The notes: a model not told the origin generated them from the sequence alone. A stretch of DNA of 64,000 nucleotides from Gilliamella apicola (GCF_000599985.1 NZ_CP007445.1:620001-684000); one strand, 5' to 3'; counted from the first letter of the stretch, positions 1-9,597 are shown. Numbers and translations: made by a program.

Positions 1-11
1 TATTATTATTT

Positions 12-30
12 GATATTGATAATTGTGATC
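12..30 (+). promoter_or_regulatory. Possible Fur box upstream of iron-uptake operon
   Basis: The 19-mer GATATTGATAATTGTGATC matches 14 of 19 positions of the enterobacterial Fur consensus. It lies about 50 bases upstream of the first gene of the FTR1/P19 iron cluster. Iron-responsive control would fit the content of that operon. The match is imperfect and the promoter itself is cut by the window edge, so this is a moderate call. Confidence 0.45.
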
Positions 31-80
31 ATTAGCAATAAGATATCACCACGCTATTACCGAAAGTTCAGGAGTATGTT

Positions 81-719
81 ATGCCTTGGGGTTTACGGAA
101 GACCGTTTCCATTCTATTTTTATCATTGTTTTATTTACCACTTTGTTATGCCGATATTAATTTACCGTCACCGCAAACGAAAGATGGCATGAGTCTGTTT
201 GAAAGTCTTAAAAAACGCGTATCAACGCCAGGTGGTGGATTTCCTGCTGGGCAAGTGACTGATGATGAATTATCCACAGTACTTTGGGCTGCTAGTGGAT
301 TAAACCGTGGTAAGACAGGGTGGACAGTTCCGATGTCGAAAGGCAAAGCTCCTTACGTACGCATTTATGTTGCTAGTGAAAAGGGCACTTTTTTATATGA
401 GTGGGATGGTCATTTTCTGCGTGAAATCAATAATCAAGATATCCGAGGTGATATTGGTCAGCAAAGCTTTACCAAACGTGCAGCTTATTCATTAATCTTT
501 GTGTCAGATGCGAATGCATTGTCGGATATTAAACCAGACGAAGTCACAAATTTCAGTTATACCGCAGTTGGAGCTATGAGCCAAAATGTATATTTAGCAG
601 CGGCGGCTTTAAAATTAAGTGCTCGTTATATCCATTCCATTAAGCCAGAAGCAATAAGCCAAGTATTACAATTGCCAAAAGACGATGTACCGTTAGGTAT
701 GATTTTGTTAGGAAAGTAA
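81..719 (+). CDS. Exported nitroreductase-fold (SagB/ThcOx-like) protein leading the iron cluster
   Basis: A 212-residue protein with an N-terminal signal peptide (hydrophobic residues about 8-23, ending near CYA|D). The remainder resembles the nitroreductase/SagB-type oxidoreductase fold, with segments such as ELSTVLWAASGLNR and AVGAMSQNVYLAAAALKL. Family members bind FMN; here the protein would work in the periplasm. The start at 81 is chosen because AGGAG at 70-74 sits six bases upstream; an ATG at 76 is out of frame. The FTR1 gene follows after 15 bases, so the two are probably co-transcribed. A role in reducing ferric iron or a chelate before uptake is inferred from position only. The substrate is unknown. 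Confidence 0.65.
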   Translation: MPWGLRKTVSILFLSLFYLPLCYADINLPSPQTKDGMSLFESLKKRVSTPGGGFPAGQVTDDELSTVLWAASGLNRGKTGWTVPMSKGKAPYVRIYVASEKGTFLYEWDGHFLREINNQDIRGDIGQQSFTKRAAYSLIFVSDANALSDIKPDEVTNFSYTAVGAMSQNVYLAAAALKLSARYIHSIKPEAISQVLQLPKDDVPLGMILLGK

Positions 720-734
720 AAGGTAAAGGACGTT

Positions 735-1934
735 ATGAAAAAGTTTTTTACATTAGCTTTATTGCTAATTGCTAGCTTGGTTGCTTTTGCACCCTCATCT
801 TATGCTAATGAAAAACAGTACAAAAGCTGGAACGAAATTATTGATGAAATGGATGTTATCTTAAATGATGCCTATGATATCTATTTCATGAAAGATACAG
901 AACGAGCTAAAGAACGCGTCAATAATGCCTATTTTGGATTTTATGAAAAGCATGGCGTTGAACGTGCGGTAATGTCTTATATTTCAGGAAAACGTGGCAC
1001 GGATACCGAATATCAGTTTGCTAAAATCAAGCGATTAATGACCAACGGCGCTCCAAATAAAACTGTTCGAGCTGAAATTGATGTAATTTTAAAAATGTTA
1101 CATGAAGATGCTAACGATTTAGATGGTAAAAAAGAGAGTGGTTTAAGTGTCTTTTTTGCATCATTTATTATTATTTTCCGTGAAGGTCTGGAAGCTATAT
1201 TAGTAATTGCCGCTATTTCTGCCTATTTAGTGCGTACCAATAACAAACCAATGTTAAAAGTGGTATATCTCAGCTCAATGGTAGCTATTTTAGCAAGCAT
1301 TCTTGCTGCCATTGCTTTGCATACTGTTGTAGGTTTAAGTGGCGCTAATCAAGAAATTATGGAAGGTGGCGCAATGTTATTGGCCACTGTTGTGCTGTTG
1401 TTTGTCAGTAACTGGATGGTTTCCAAAGCTGAAGCCGAAGCTTGGAAGAGTTATGTGGAAGGTAAAGTCCAAACTGCGGTAACTACTGGTAGCAGTTTTG
1501 CTTTAGGATTTGCTGCATTCTTAGCTGTATTTAGGGAAGGGGCTGAAACCATTATCTTTTATCAAGCTATGCTAGCTGATGCCAAAGAACATATGGATAT
1601 GGTGTGGTATGGTCTAGGTGTTGGAACGCTCATTTTAACATTTATCTTTCTTGTCATTCGTTTCGGTGCAGTTAGGTTACCACTTAAACCATTCTTTATT
1701 TGCACAAGCATGCTCATGTATTTAATGGCGATAGCTTTTGCTGGCGGTGGTGTAAAAGAGTTACAAGAAGCAGATATTATCCCGGTCACACCAGTTGATT
1801 TTATACACTCGGTTGAAATTTTGGGTATTTACCCAACTGTCGAGACATTGATACCGCAAGTAATTATGGTTCTTGTTGTAGTACTTTCTGTAATGTACTA
1901 CAAAAAAGGCAAAAACAATAAAAAAGAGCAATAA
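735..1934 (+). CDS. FTR1-family high-affinity iron permease
   Basis: A 399-residue inner-membrane permease with a signal sequence (residues 1-24, ending SYA), a periplasmic helical segment (about 25-135) and roughly seven transmembrane helices. Two copies of the FTR1 signature are visible: FREGLEA with REGLE at 149-153, and FREGAE with REGAE at 267-271. These glutamates coordinate iron during transport in the family. AAAGGA at 725-730 is the ribosome binding site. The next gene encodes its usual partner, the P19/FetP periplasmic protein. Ferrous or ferric import into the cytoplasm is the established family role; the physiological iron source here cannot be told from sequence. Confidence 0.93.
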   Translation: MKKFFTLALLLIASLVAFAPSSYANEKQYKSWNEIIDEMDVILNDAYDIYFMKDTERAKERVNNAYFGFYEKHGVERAVMSYISGKRGTDTEYQFAKIKRLMTNGAPNKTVRAEIDVILKMLHEDANDLDGKKESGLSVFFASFIIIFREGLEAILVIAAISAYLVRTNNKPMLKVVYLSSMVAILASILAAIALHTVVGLSGANQEIMEGGAMLLATVVLLFVSNWMVSKAEAEAWKSYVEGKVQTAVTTGSSFALGFAAFLAVFREGAETIIFYQAMLADAKEHMDMVWYGLGVGTLILTFIFLVIRFGAVRLPLKPFFICTSMLMYLMAIAFAGGGVKELQEADIIPVTPVDFIHSVEILGIYPTVETLIPQVIMVLVVVLSVMYYKKGKNNKKEQ

Positions 1935-2151
1935 ATAAAAATCCACCTTGTTAAGCTTTAATGTTTGAATGGCAAAGATGGTGGAAAAGTAACAGGCTAT
2001 TTTTAATAAATTACATTTTGACAACATAAAAGATGTACTAAAAAACAATAGCGCTGTTACTAACAGGTAATAACAGGTAGTTAATCAAAAGTAGTTTAAA
2101 ACTGATCAATAAGATCGTTAAAACACTATTTAAATTGTAAAGGAGTTTTCA

Positions 2152-2715
2152 ATGAAAAAATTAGTTATAGCTGTTGGTATTTCATCAATACTTGCATTAT
2201 CCTCATTTGCTCATGCAGCAGCACCTGCACCAGGTGAACAGAAAGGCTTTGAAGAGTTTCCAATCGGTGATGAAGTGACAGTTGGTCCATTACATATTGG
2301 CGCAGTATATTTCCAACCTGTCGATATGGAACCAGCTGGTATTGGTGGTTTACCAGCATCAAAATCGGATATGCATATTGAAGCTGATATTTCAGCTGCG
2401 GAAGGTAATAAATTAGGTTATGGAGTAGGCAGTTTTGTTCCTTACTTAACGGTAAAATATAAAATCCAAAAAGAAGGTAGTGATAAAGCTATCGAAGGTA
2501 ACTTTATGCCTATGAGTGCCTCTGACGGTCCACATTATGGTAATAACATCAAACTTGAAGGTGCAGGCAAATATAAAGTAACCTTTATTATTGAAAATCC
2601 AGAAAAACAAGGTTATTTATTACATGTAGATAAAGAAACGGGTGTTGAAGGTCGTTTCTGGAGTAAACCTATTGAAGTTTCTTGGGACTTTGATTATATC
2701 CCTCGTGCATGGTAA
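2152..2715 (+). CDS. P19/Tpd/FetP periplasmic iron-transport protein
   Basis: A 187-residue protein with a clear signal peptide (residues 1-23, ending AHAA). The mature part matches the P19/Tpd family, dimeric periplasmic proteins that bind copper and iron and feed FTR1 permeases. Candidate metal ligands are H48 in GPLHIGAVY, M59 in the VDMEP loop, H75 in DMHIEAD and H128 in GPHYGNN. Length is typical of the family. AAGGAG gives a strong ribosome binding site. A 217-base spacer separates it from the FTR1 gene, and two hairpins follow its stop, so its expression level may differ from that of its neighbours. Confidence 0.93.
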   Translation: MKKLVIAVGISSILALSSFAHAAAPAPGEQKGFEEFPIGDEVTVGPLHIGAVYFQPVDMEPAGIGGLPASKSDMHIEADISAAEGNKLGYGVGSFVPYLTVKYKIQKEGSDKAIEGNFMPMSASDGPHYGNNIKLEGAGKYKVTFIIENPEKQGYLLHVDKETGVEGRFWSKPIEVSWDFDYIPRAW

Positions 2716-2724
2716 TTTGCTATA

Positions 2725-2746
2725 AAAAAGCAGTATAATGCTTTTT
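2725..2746 (+). terminator. Hairpin with U-run just after the P19 gene
   Basis: AAAAAGCA at 2725-2732 pairs with TGCTTTTT at 2739-2746 around a six-base loop. It begins ten bases after the P19 stop codon. The stem is mostly A-T, so it could be a leaky terminator that lowers read-through into the downstream membrane genes. Confidence 0.45.
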
Positions 2747-2764
2747 AAAATTAGGATGATTTAA

Positions 2765-2783
2765 GGCGAGCATTAAGCTCGCC
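2765..2783 (+). promoter_or_regulatory. GC-rich intercistronic stem-loop
   Basis: GGCGAGC and GCTCGCC form a perfect seven-base stem around ATTAA, 30 bases before the DUF2318 gene. No U-run follows, so it is more likely an RNA processing or stability element than a terminator. Confidence 0.4.
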
Positions 2784-2813
2784 AATCTATATTGTAATAA
2801 CCAGGCAAAGATT

Positions 2814-4064
2814 ATGCTTCAATATCTTATCAAAATTACCGATAATACTTTTATTCCTGTAATCATGATTGCACTACTTAGTGCAGTAATTGCCAAATCA
2901 AATAGCTTCCATCATAAAAAAATTATTTCCGTTGGCTTTCTATTAGGATTTATTGCAGCTTTAATTTATGCCATTTTAAAACGTAACACTGGATTTGCAG
3001 TGCGTGAATTTTATGATCTTGGAGTAATTATACCTTGGGTCATTATCGCGCTACCTTTATTAGTTTGCATTTGGATGCAAAAATCTTGGCATAAAACCTT
3101 GATTAAGGTTTTATCTATAATGTTATTTGTGCTGGCTAGTGGTTTAATTACGGCACAATGTTTACCGAATTTAATGCTCTATCCGTTTGAATTTGCTGTC
3201 GGAATGGAGTCGATTTTTAATAATGAATATTTGTTCAAGTGGGTAGGGTATGGTTTTGCTCTATTGGTTTGCGTCTTAATTGGTTTATTCACGTATCGAC
3301 TGTGTGGCAGGTTATCGAGTAGGTTAGTTACAATAGTCACAACGCTTTCAATTATTATTTTTACCATTCAAAATGGTATTAATATTATGCAAATTTTAAT
3401 CGTTAGACGGTTCATTGCTTCACAAAAATGGATGATGGAATTGGTGATTTTTATTTTAGGTCATGTCAATTTTTTCACATTTATTTTTATGGCAATACTA
3501 CTGATTTTAGCGATTATGCTCTATATCAAATCAAAAACAACCTCGTTAGTGGGTAGCAATCCAGCTCAAATCCGCAAACTTAAATCGCAATTACTTCGTG
3601 ATAGAAGAACCTCACTATTTTTGGTGGCTGGCGTTGCTATTACGGCTTACACAGTGACACGTGCGCGTTATATTTTTGAAAAAGGGGTAGAACTTACTCC
3701 AGCCGAGCCGATTACAGCCAACGCTGACAATCTAATTGTCATTCCTCTTGATAATATCAATGATGGAAATTTACACCGTTATGGCTATCAAGCGACCGAT
3801 GGTACTTTAGTTCGTTTTATTGTGATTAAAAAAAGCGAAAATGCCTATGGTGTTGGCTTTGATGCTTGTGATATTTGTGGCGCAAGTGGTTACTATCAAC
3901 GAGGTAATCAAGTCGTCTGTATTTTGTGTGATGTGGTAATGAATATTGCCACCATTGGTTTTGCTGGAGGTTGTAATCCAGTACCACTTAAATATGAAAT
4001 TATTGACGGCAATATGGTGATCCGTCCTGCGCATCTTGAAGCCGAAAAAGGTCGTTTTAAATAA
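2814..4064 (+). CDS. DUF2318 polytopic membrane protein with a cysteine-rich tail
   Basis: A 416-residue protein with about eight predicted membrane helices in residues 1-240, another near 265-285, then a soluble C-terminal DUF2318 domain. That domain carries C352-x2-C355, C369-x2-C372 and C387, a pattern suited to binding a metal or an iron-sulfur centre. Homologues are found in FTR1/P19-type iron gene clusters, as here. The likely role is electron or metal handling at the outer face of the inner membrane, but no activity has been firmly assigned to the family. The next permease starts 21 bases after the stop. Confidence 0.85.
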   Translation: MLQYLIKITDNTFIPVIMIALLSAVIAKSNSFHHKKIISVGFLLGFIAALIYAILKRNTGFAVREFYDLGVIIPWVIIALPLLVCIWMQKSWHKTLIKVLSIMLFVLASGLITAQCLPNLMLYPFEFAVGMESIFNNEYLFKWVGYGFALLVCVLIGLFTYRLCGRLSSRLVTIVTTLSIIIFTIQNGINIMQILIVRRFIASQKWMMELVIFILGHVNFFTFIFMAILLILAIMLYIKSKTTSLVGSNPAQIRKLKSQLLRDRRTSLFLVAGVAITAYTVTRARYIFEKGVELTPAEPITANADNLIVIPLDNINDGNLHRYGYQATDGTLVRFIVIKKSENAYGVGFDACDICGASGYYQRGNQVVCILCDVVMNIATIGFAGGCNPVPLKYEIIDGNMVIRPAHLEAEKGRFK

Positions 4065-4085
4065 AGAGTATCCAAGGAATAGAGT

Positions 4086-5372
4086 ATGTTTCGTCGAATG
4101 TTACTGAGCGTGTTAGTACGCCAAAAAAAGAAGCTCTTTTTAATCGCGCTTACTGTTGCCCTGGGTGTTTCGTTAGCAACTGCCATGTTAAATGTCATGT
4201 TTGATGTCGGTGATAAAGTCAATCAAGAATTAAAAGCGTATGGCGCCAATCTAAATATTGTACCTAAAAACACTGCGTTAGTAAGTGAAATGTATCAGTT
4301 GGATAATAGTGATAATCAACAAGTGATGCAATACATCAAACAAGATGATCTAGTTAAAATTAAGATGATCTTCTGGGCATATAATATTGTTGATTTTGCA
4401 CCTTATCTTAATACTCAAGCAATGTTAAACGATAAACCCATTACTATTGTCGGAACTTGGTTTAATAAACATCTTAAAATTCCGACTGGCGATGAAGTCG
4501 ATACGGGTATGTTAGCCATGAAATCATGGTGGACAATCGAAGGCAATAAGATGACTGATGATAATCTGCAAGGCGTAATGGTCGGTGAATCGGTTGCTAA
4601 ACAGTGGAACTTAAAATTAGGCGATAGTATTGAGGTTACTTCTATTCTAACGAAACAAAAAATCACTTTAACCGTGCACAATATTTTCCATAGTGGTGGC
4701 GCTGAAGATTCTCAATTATTTGTATCACTCCCAATTGCACAGCAGTTAGCTGATAAAAATGGACTCGTTGAACGAGTAGAGGTGAGTGCATTAACCACTC
4801 CCGAAAATGAATTGGCTCGTAAAGCGGCGCAAGATCCTAACAGCTTATCACGCACCGAATGGGATACTTGGTATTGCACCGCTTATATTAGTTCAATTGC
4901 TTATCAGCTAGAAGAGTTAATGCCAGATATCCGCGTTAAAGCCATCATGCAAGTTGCTGATTCAGAAGGTTCTATTTTACAAAAAACTCAGTTATTGATG
5001 CTATTGTTAACTGTTTTATCCTTAATTTGTTCTGCATTAGCGATTTCAAATTTAGTGACGGCAAATGTGATAGAACGCAGTACCGAAATTGGTTTACTCA
5101 AAGCACTCGGCGCAACCAATAGTGCTGTTGCCTTGCTCATTTTAACCGAAATTTTAATTATTGCCTTAATTGGCGGTGTTTTGGGTTACTTTATTGGTCT
5201 TGGCTTTGCGCAGATTATTGGTCATACCGTATTCGGTTCGTTTGTTGAACCTAAAATGATTATTGTTCCTTTAGTATTAATAATGGTTGCCTTAATTACA
5301 TTTTTAGGTAGCTTACCAGCATTGCGTATTATGATGTTTTTACGCCCTACCGATGTACTGCATGGACGATAA
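4086..5372 (+). CDS. MacB/FtsX-type ABC transporter permease (first set, A)
   Basis: A 428-residue protein with one N-terminal membrane helix (about 16-38), a large MacB-like periplasmic domain, and three C-terminal helices characteristic of FtsX-fold permeases. The motif IERSTEIGLLKALGATNSAV just after the second helix is typical of the family. Such permeases transmit force across the membrane rather than forming a classical import channel. AAGGAA precedes the start. It sits in the run of genes that follows FTR1/P19, so a role in iron uptake or in energising the periplasmic components is inferred from context. Confidence 0.85.
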   Translation: MFRRMLLSVLVRQKKKLFLIALTVALGVSLATAMLNVMFDVGDKVNQELKAYGANLNIVPKNTALVSEMYQLDNSDNQQVMQYIKQDDLVKIKMIFWAYNIVDFAPYLNTQAMLNDKPITIVGTWFNKHLKIPTGDEVDTGMLAMKSWWTIEGNKMTDDNLQGVMVGESVAKQWNLKLGDSIEVTSILTKQKITLTVHNIFHSGGAEDSQLFVSLPIAQQLADKNGLVERVEVSALTTPENELARKAAQDPNSLSRTEWDTWYCTAYISSIAYQLEELMPDIRVKAIMQVADSEGSILQKTQLLMLLLTVLSLICSALAISNLVTANVIERSTEIGLLKALGATNSAVALLILTEILIIALIGGVLGYFIGLGFAQIIGHTVFGSFVEPKMIIVPLVLIMVALITFLGSLPALRIMMFLRPTDVLHGR

Positions 5373-5389
5373 GGGTAAAGGTAAATCTG

Positions 5390-6532
5390 ATGATTAATAA
5401 AAATCGACGCTTTATTATTAAAACTATATTGAGTTCGCTCATTCGTCGACGTTCTCGCATTATTATTGCACTTTTAGGCGTGGCGATTGGCGCAACAGTA
5501 TTATTAGGCATGGTCACGCTCTGTTTTGACATTCCAAGACAGATGGGGCAGGAGTTCCGTTCTTATGGAGCGAATTTATTATTAATGCCTGCGAATAATC
5601 AACCAACTGTGTCAATGGCTGATGTAAAAAAAGCGGTAAGCTTATTACCACAAGATAAACTACTTGGTGTCACGCCGTTTCGCTACGGGGCAGTGCGCGT
5701 TAACCAGCACCCTTATACCATAGTCGGTACTAACTTTAACCAAGTTACTAAAACCAGTCCTTATTGGCATATTGAAGGCAGTTTGCCACAAAAATCACAT
5801 GAAGTGATGATAGGTACCGATATAGCTAATTTTGCCAATTTAAACGTTGGTAGTGAAATATCCATTTCAGGTAAATCTAAACAAGATTCTCGTTTTGATG
5901 AAGAGTTAACTATTACCGGTATTGTTAAAACAGGTAGAGCCGAAGATAATTTTATTTTTGTCGATCTGCATGATTTAGAACAATTCTTTGAAGAGAGTGA
6001 TCAAGCCGAAGTTGTTGAAGTTAGCATCACAGCATCACAAAATGAGTTAAAGGACTATATAGATAATATCAAAAGTCAATCAACTACAATTGAACCACAC
6101 TTAATTAAATGGGTGACACAATCGGAAACCTCAGTATTAGGTAAACTGTCATCTCTACTTTATTTAGTGACCATTGTGGTATTAGTTCTTACTATGATTT
6201 GTGTAGCAACCACCATGATGACAGTCGTAATGGAGCGCCGTAAAGAAATTGGCCTTAAAAAAGCCATTGGAGCTAATAATAAAAGTATCGCTAAAGAGTT
6301 TTTAGCCGAGGGATTAGTTCTTGGTATTATTGGAGGGATTATTGGAGTTTTTTGTGGTCTTATATTTGCGCAGGTGATCAGTTCTAACGTTTTTGGTCGT
6401 TCAATTATTATTGAATTTTATTTGATACCAAGTACTATTTTAATATCAGCAATTGTGACGGTAATTGCCTGTTTAATTCCAGTTAAACGTGCATTAGATG
6501 TTGAGCCAGCATTAGTATTGCGTGGCGAATAG
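5390..6532 (+). CDS. MacB/FtsX-type ABC transporter permease (first set, B)
   Basis: A 380-residue paralogue of the preceding permease with the same layout: an N-terminal helix (about 21-45), a periplasmic domain, and three C-terminal helices. MERRKEIGLKKAIGANNKSI is the conserved cytoplasmic loop. It starts 17 bases after the previous stop and ends ten bases before the ATPase gene. The pair probably forms a heterodimeric membrane unit driven by that ATPase. Confidence 0.85.
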   Translation: MINKNRRFIIKTILSSLIRRRSRIIIALLGVAIGATVLLGMVTLCFDIPRQMGQEFRSYGANLLLMPANNQPTVSMADVKKAVSLLPQDKLLGVTPFRYGAVRVNQHPYTIVGTNFNQVTKTSPYWHIEGSLPQKSHEVMIGTDIANFANLNVGSEISISGKSKQDSRFDEELTITGIVKTGRAEDNFIFVDLHDLEQFFEESDQAEVVEVSITASQNELKDYIDNIKSQSTTIEPHLIKWVTQSETSVLGKLSSLLYLVTIVVLVLTMICVATTMMTVVMERRKEIGLKKAIGANNKSIAKEFLAEGLVLGIIGGIIGVFCGLIFAQVISSNVFGRSIIIEFYLIPSTILISAIVTVIACLIPVKRALDVEPALVLRGE

Positions 6533-6542
6533 GATGTAAAGT

Positions 6543-7202
6543 ATGAATATACTCGAAGTTAATAATGTATCTAAGATTTATGGTTCTCTTCATGCCTTAT
6601 CAGATGTGAATTTAGTTGTAGAAGAGAGCAAATGGTTATCCATTATGGGACCGTCGGGCAGTGGCAAAACGACCTTGATGAATATTATTGGTTGTATGGA
6701 TAAACCATCTTTAGGCTCGGTCATTTTAGATGGACAAGATATCACCCAATTATCCTTACCAGAATTAACCGAAATCCGCCGTGATAAAATCGGTCTTATC
6801 TTTCAACAATTTCATTTAGTGTCTTATCTAACCGCACTAGAAAACGTAATGGTTGCACAATATTATCACAGTATGGTCGATGAAAAAGAAGCCATGCAAG
6901 CACTTGAAAGAGTTGGACTGGGCGCCCGTGCTAAACACTTGCCAAATCAGTTATCAGGCGGCGAACAGCAACGAGTATGCATTGCCCGAGCCTTAATCAA
7001 TTATCCAAAATTAATCTTAGCCGATGAACCTACTGGTAATTTAGATGAAAGTAATGAAGCAATGGTTATGAATTTACTGCATCAACTGCACGAAGAAGGG
7101 AGTACTATTATTGTTGTGACTCATTCACTTGAAGTATCAAAACATGCTCAAACAACCGTTGTACTTGAACATGGCAAGGTTGCCCGAGTAATTAATAATT
7201 AA
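6543..7202 (+). CDS. ABC transporter ATPase (LolD/MacB type, first set)
   Basis: A 219-residue cytoplasmic ATPase. Walker A is GPSGSGKT at 36-43, the Q-loop is near FQQFH at 87-91, the signature LSGGEQQR lies at 137-144, and Walker B LILADE at 157-162 with the D-loop GNLD. The length and sequence suit the LolD/MacB branch that partners FtsX-type permeases. It is placed directly after two such permeases, so these three genes likely form one complex. Confidence 0.92.
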   Translation: MNILEVNNVSKIYGSLHALSDVNLVVEESKWLSIMGPSGSGKTTLMNIIGCMDKPSLGSVILDGQDITQLSLPELTEIRRDKIGLIFQQFHLVSYLTALENVMVAQYYHSMVDEKEAMQALERVGLGARAKHLPNQLSGGEQQRVCIARALINYPKLILADEPTGNLDESNEAMVMNLLHQLHEEGSTIIVVTHSLEVSKHAQTTVVLEHGKVARVINN

Positions 7203-7219
7203 CTTAAAGGTTTTAAATT

Positions 7220-7684
7220 ATGCAAAATCGTGTTGTTTCATCTCTCGCTTATATCATCATTGGCATATTATTTATTTTATTTCCTATGTATATTTTACCT
7301 GTATGCCCTTCTGAATCAGTTAATCTACCAACCGCAATGCAAGGTCAAGTTGAACATATGCATACTGGTGTTGGTAAAATTATGAAATGCTTTTGGACGG
7401 GCCGAGCTGAAGTTGGTGTAGGCTGTTTGATTATTGCAATTGGCATCTTAATGCTATTTTGTCAAAAAATTTTTCTGCGCATGGGATTAAGTATGGCGAT
7501 TGCTTGCATATCGCTATTTGCTTTGGCTATTCCGACCGTTTTAATTGGCGTATGTGATAATCAAATGATGCGCTGCAATATGGGCGCTAAACCAGCGCTA
7601 GTCTTATTGTCATTGCTATTATTTATCGTTGCGCTCGTTAATACTTTCTATCTTAATAAAGCGGCCAGAAGAAGCATATTTTAA
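7220..7684 (+). CDS. DUF4418 small membrane protein
   Basis: A 154-residue protein with four predicted membrane helices. The segment MKCFWTGRAEVGVG after the first periplasmic loop, and a later C-x5-C pair (CDNQMMRC), resemble the DUF4418 family, which is repeatedly found next to FtsX-type permeases in iron-related clusters. The function is not established. It begins 18 bases after the ATPase and ends 36 bases before the next permease, consistent with one operon. Confidence 0.75.
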   Translation: MQNRVVSSLAYIIIGILFILFPMYILPVCPSESVNLPTAMQGQVEHMHTGVGKIMKCFWTGRAEVGVGCLIIAIGILMLFCQKIFLRMGLSMAIACISLFALAIPTVLIGVCDNQMMRCNMGAKPALVLLSLLLFIVALVNTFYLNKAARRSIF

Positions 7685-7719
7685 AGACATACAATCTTTA
7701 ATAAAAACAGGATTTAAAC

Positions 7720-8931
7720 ATGCAAGAACAACCCATTACCATGGCTAATTTGGCTTGGCGGAACATTCAACGACGACCATTTCGTAGTTGTTGTTTAATT
7801 ATCATTGTTATGCTTTTTTCAGCCACACTTTTTGGTGGTAGTGTGATTATGAAAAACCTTAGTTTGGGAATTTCTGGCATGGCTAATCGCCTTGGTGCAG
7901 ATATTTTGGTTGTTCCATACGGTTACGAAAAAAATCTAGAGGTTGCCTTATTACGTGGTGAACCAAGTAGCTTTTATTTAAAAGTTGATTTGATTGATAA
8001 AATCAAAAATATAAAAGGGATACAAGCAATATCACCACAGCTTTTTATCGCTTCACTCAGTGCAGGTTGCTGTACTTCAAAAGTGCAACTAATTGGTTTT
8101 GATCAGCAAAGCGATTTTGTGATCAAACCTTGGTTGCAATCGCAACTTACTCAGCCACTTACTGATAACCAAGTTGTAGTTGGTTCAAAAATTAGTTCAA
8201 ATATTGGCGATGAAGTCATGTTTTTCAATCATCCATTTAAAATAGCAGCTAAGATGGACAGTACAGGCATGGGCTTTGACACTTCGGTATTTATGACTAT
8301 GCAAGCAGCACATACTTTAATGAAAGAAGCTGAATTAGTACAAGGCGATGTTGATCATTTTGCGGATTATGCTTCTTCAATTTTCATAAAAGTCGATCCC
8401 GATTATCAGCTTAAAGATATTGTTAATCAAATCATGCCCAAATACGCTATCGACTATAAACTGGATTTTGTTATGACTAAAGGTATGTTAAGTAATATTT
8501 CCAAATGGTTAAATGGCTTTTCGACTATTGTATATAGTTTATCGGCAATTTTTTGGGTATTAGCAATAGTGATTATTTTTGTCATCTTCTCGTCAAATTT
8601 AAATGAACGCAAACGCGAAATCAGTTTATTGCGTATCTTAGGAGCCTCACGTCGAGATTTAGTAAAAATGCTGCTGCGTGAATCTTTAATTATTAGTGCA
8701 TTAGGTGGCTTAATGGGAATTTTATTAGCAAGTGTGTTGCTCTATGCATTTAGCTTATTAATCTGTCAAACCATTGGTTTGCCATGCATTAATCTTTCAG
8801 TGATTGATGCGTTATGCTATGCAGTAGTGGTATTAACATTAACCTTAATTATTGGACCATTATCAAGTATCTATTCAGCTTTATCCATGACTAAATTTGA
8901 TACTTACAGCACGCTCAGAGAGGGTGAATAA
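7720..8931 (+). CDS. FtsX-type ABC transporter permease (second set)
   Basis: A 403-residue permease with an N-terminal helix (about 23-46), a periplasmic domain and three C-terminal helices. LNERKREISLLRILGASRRD is the family loop. It differs from the two upstream permeases and is the only permease of the second set, so it may work as a homodimer or pair with one of the earlier permeases. Its stop codon overlaps the ATG of the following ATPase (TAATG), implying translational coupling. Confidence 0.85.
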   Translation: MQEQPITMANLAWRNIQRRPFRSCCLIIIVMLFSATLFGGSVIMKNLSLGISGMANRLGADILVVPYGYEKNLEVALLRGEPSSFYLKVDLIDKIKNIKGIQAISPQLFIASLSAGCCTSKVQLIGFDQQSDFVIKPWLQSQLTQPLTDNQVVVGSKISSNIGDEVMFFNHPFKIAAKMDSTGMGFDTSVFMTMQAAHTLMKEAELVQGDVDHFADYASSIFIKVDPDYQLKDIVNQIMPKYAIDYKLDFVMTKGMLSNISKWLNGFSTIVYSLSAIFWVLAIVIIFVIFSSNLNERKREISLLRILGASRRDLVKMLLRESLIISALGGLMGILLASVLLYAFSLLICQTIGLPCINLSVIDALCYAVVVLTLTLIIGPLSSIYSALSMTKFDTYSTLREGE

Positions 8932-9596
8932 TGTTACTGAATGTTAAAAATTTGCGTAAAGATTATCAACGTGGTCAACAAACTTTTGCCGCAGTGAATA
9001 ATGTCAGTTTCAGTATGCAATCAGGTGATTTTAACTGCATTATGGGTAAATCAGGTAGCGGTAAAACGACGCTTTTAAATATGATTGCTGGTTTATTAAC
9101 GCCAACTCAGGGGAAAGTAACCTTTAATGATGTAAATCTATTTGAATTAGATGATCAGCAAGTATCGGCTTTTCGTAATCAGCATATTGGTTATATTCCT
9201 CAAGGTAGCAGTTTACTCCCTAATCTTACTGCGATTGATAATATTCGCTTACCTTATTACTTAACTAAGCGCCCAAATAAAAGTAGCTTCAGTTATGCGA
9301 AAAGTTTATTGGAAAAGGCTAAAGTCAGTTATTTGCAAGATGTTTATCCAGCCAATATGTCAGGCGGGGAAATGCGTCGTATTGCCATATTACGTGCATT
9401 AATTTGCCAGCCACAAATCATCATTGCAGATGAGCCCACCAGCGATCTCGACGAGGAAAGTTCTACTGATATTATGCAACTGCTAAAAGAAATTAACCAA
9501 CAAGGTACTGCGTTATTGATTGTCACTCATGATCATGATGTAGCAAATTATAGTCAAAATATCTTGAAAATGTCGGCAGGGCGGTTTATTGAATAA
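8931..9596 (+). CDS. ABC transporter ATPase (second set)
   Basis: A 221-residue ATPase with Walker A GKSGSGKT at 39-46, signature MSGGEMRR at 143-150 and Walker B IIIADE at 163-168. The signature varies slightly from the canonical LSGGQ, as in other LolD-like proteins. It overlaps the preceding permease gene by one base and is the last gene of the iron cluster. The two ATPases share only the general fold motifs, so the cluster encodes two distinct ABC units rather than a simple duplication. Confidence 0.9.
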   Translation: MLLNVKNLRKDYQRGQQTFAAVNNVSFSMQSGDFNCIMGKSGSGKTTLLNMIAGLLTPTQGKVTFNDVNLFELDDQQVSAFRNQHIGYIPQGSSLLPNLTAIDNIRLPYYLTKRPNKSSFSYAKSLLEKAKVSYLQDVYPANMSGGEMRRIAILRALICQPQIIIADEPTSDLDEESSTDIMQLLKEINQQGTALLIVTHDHDVANYSQNILKMSAGRFIE

Positions 9597-9597
9597 A

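Noticed and set aside
10..192. Alternative 60-codon frame at the left edge
   Set aside because: It overlaps the signal-peptide gene out of frame and lacks a ribosome binding site.
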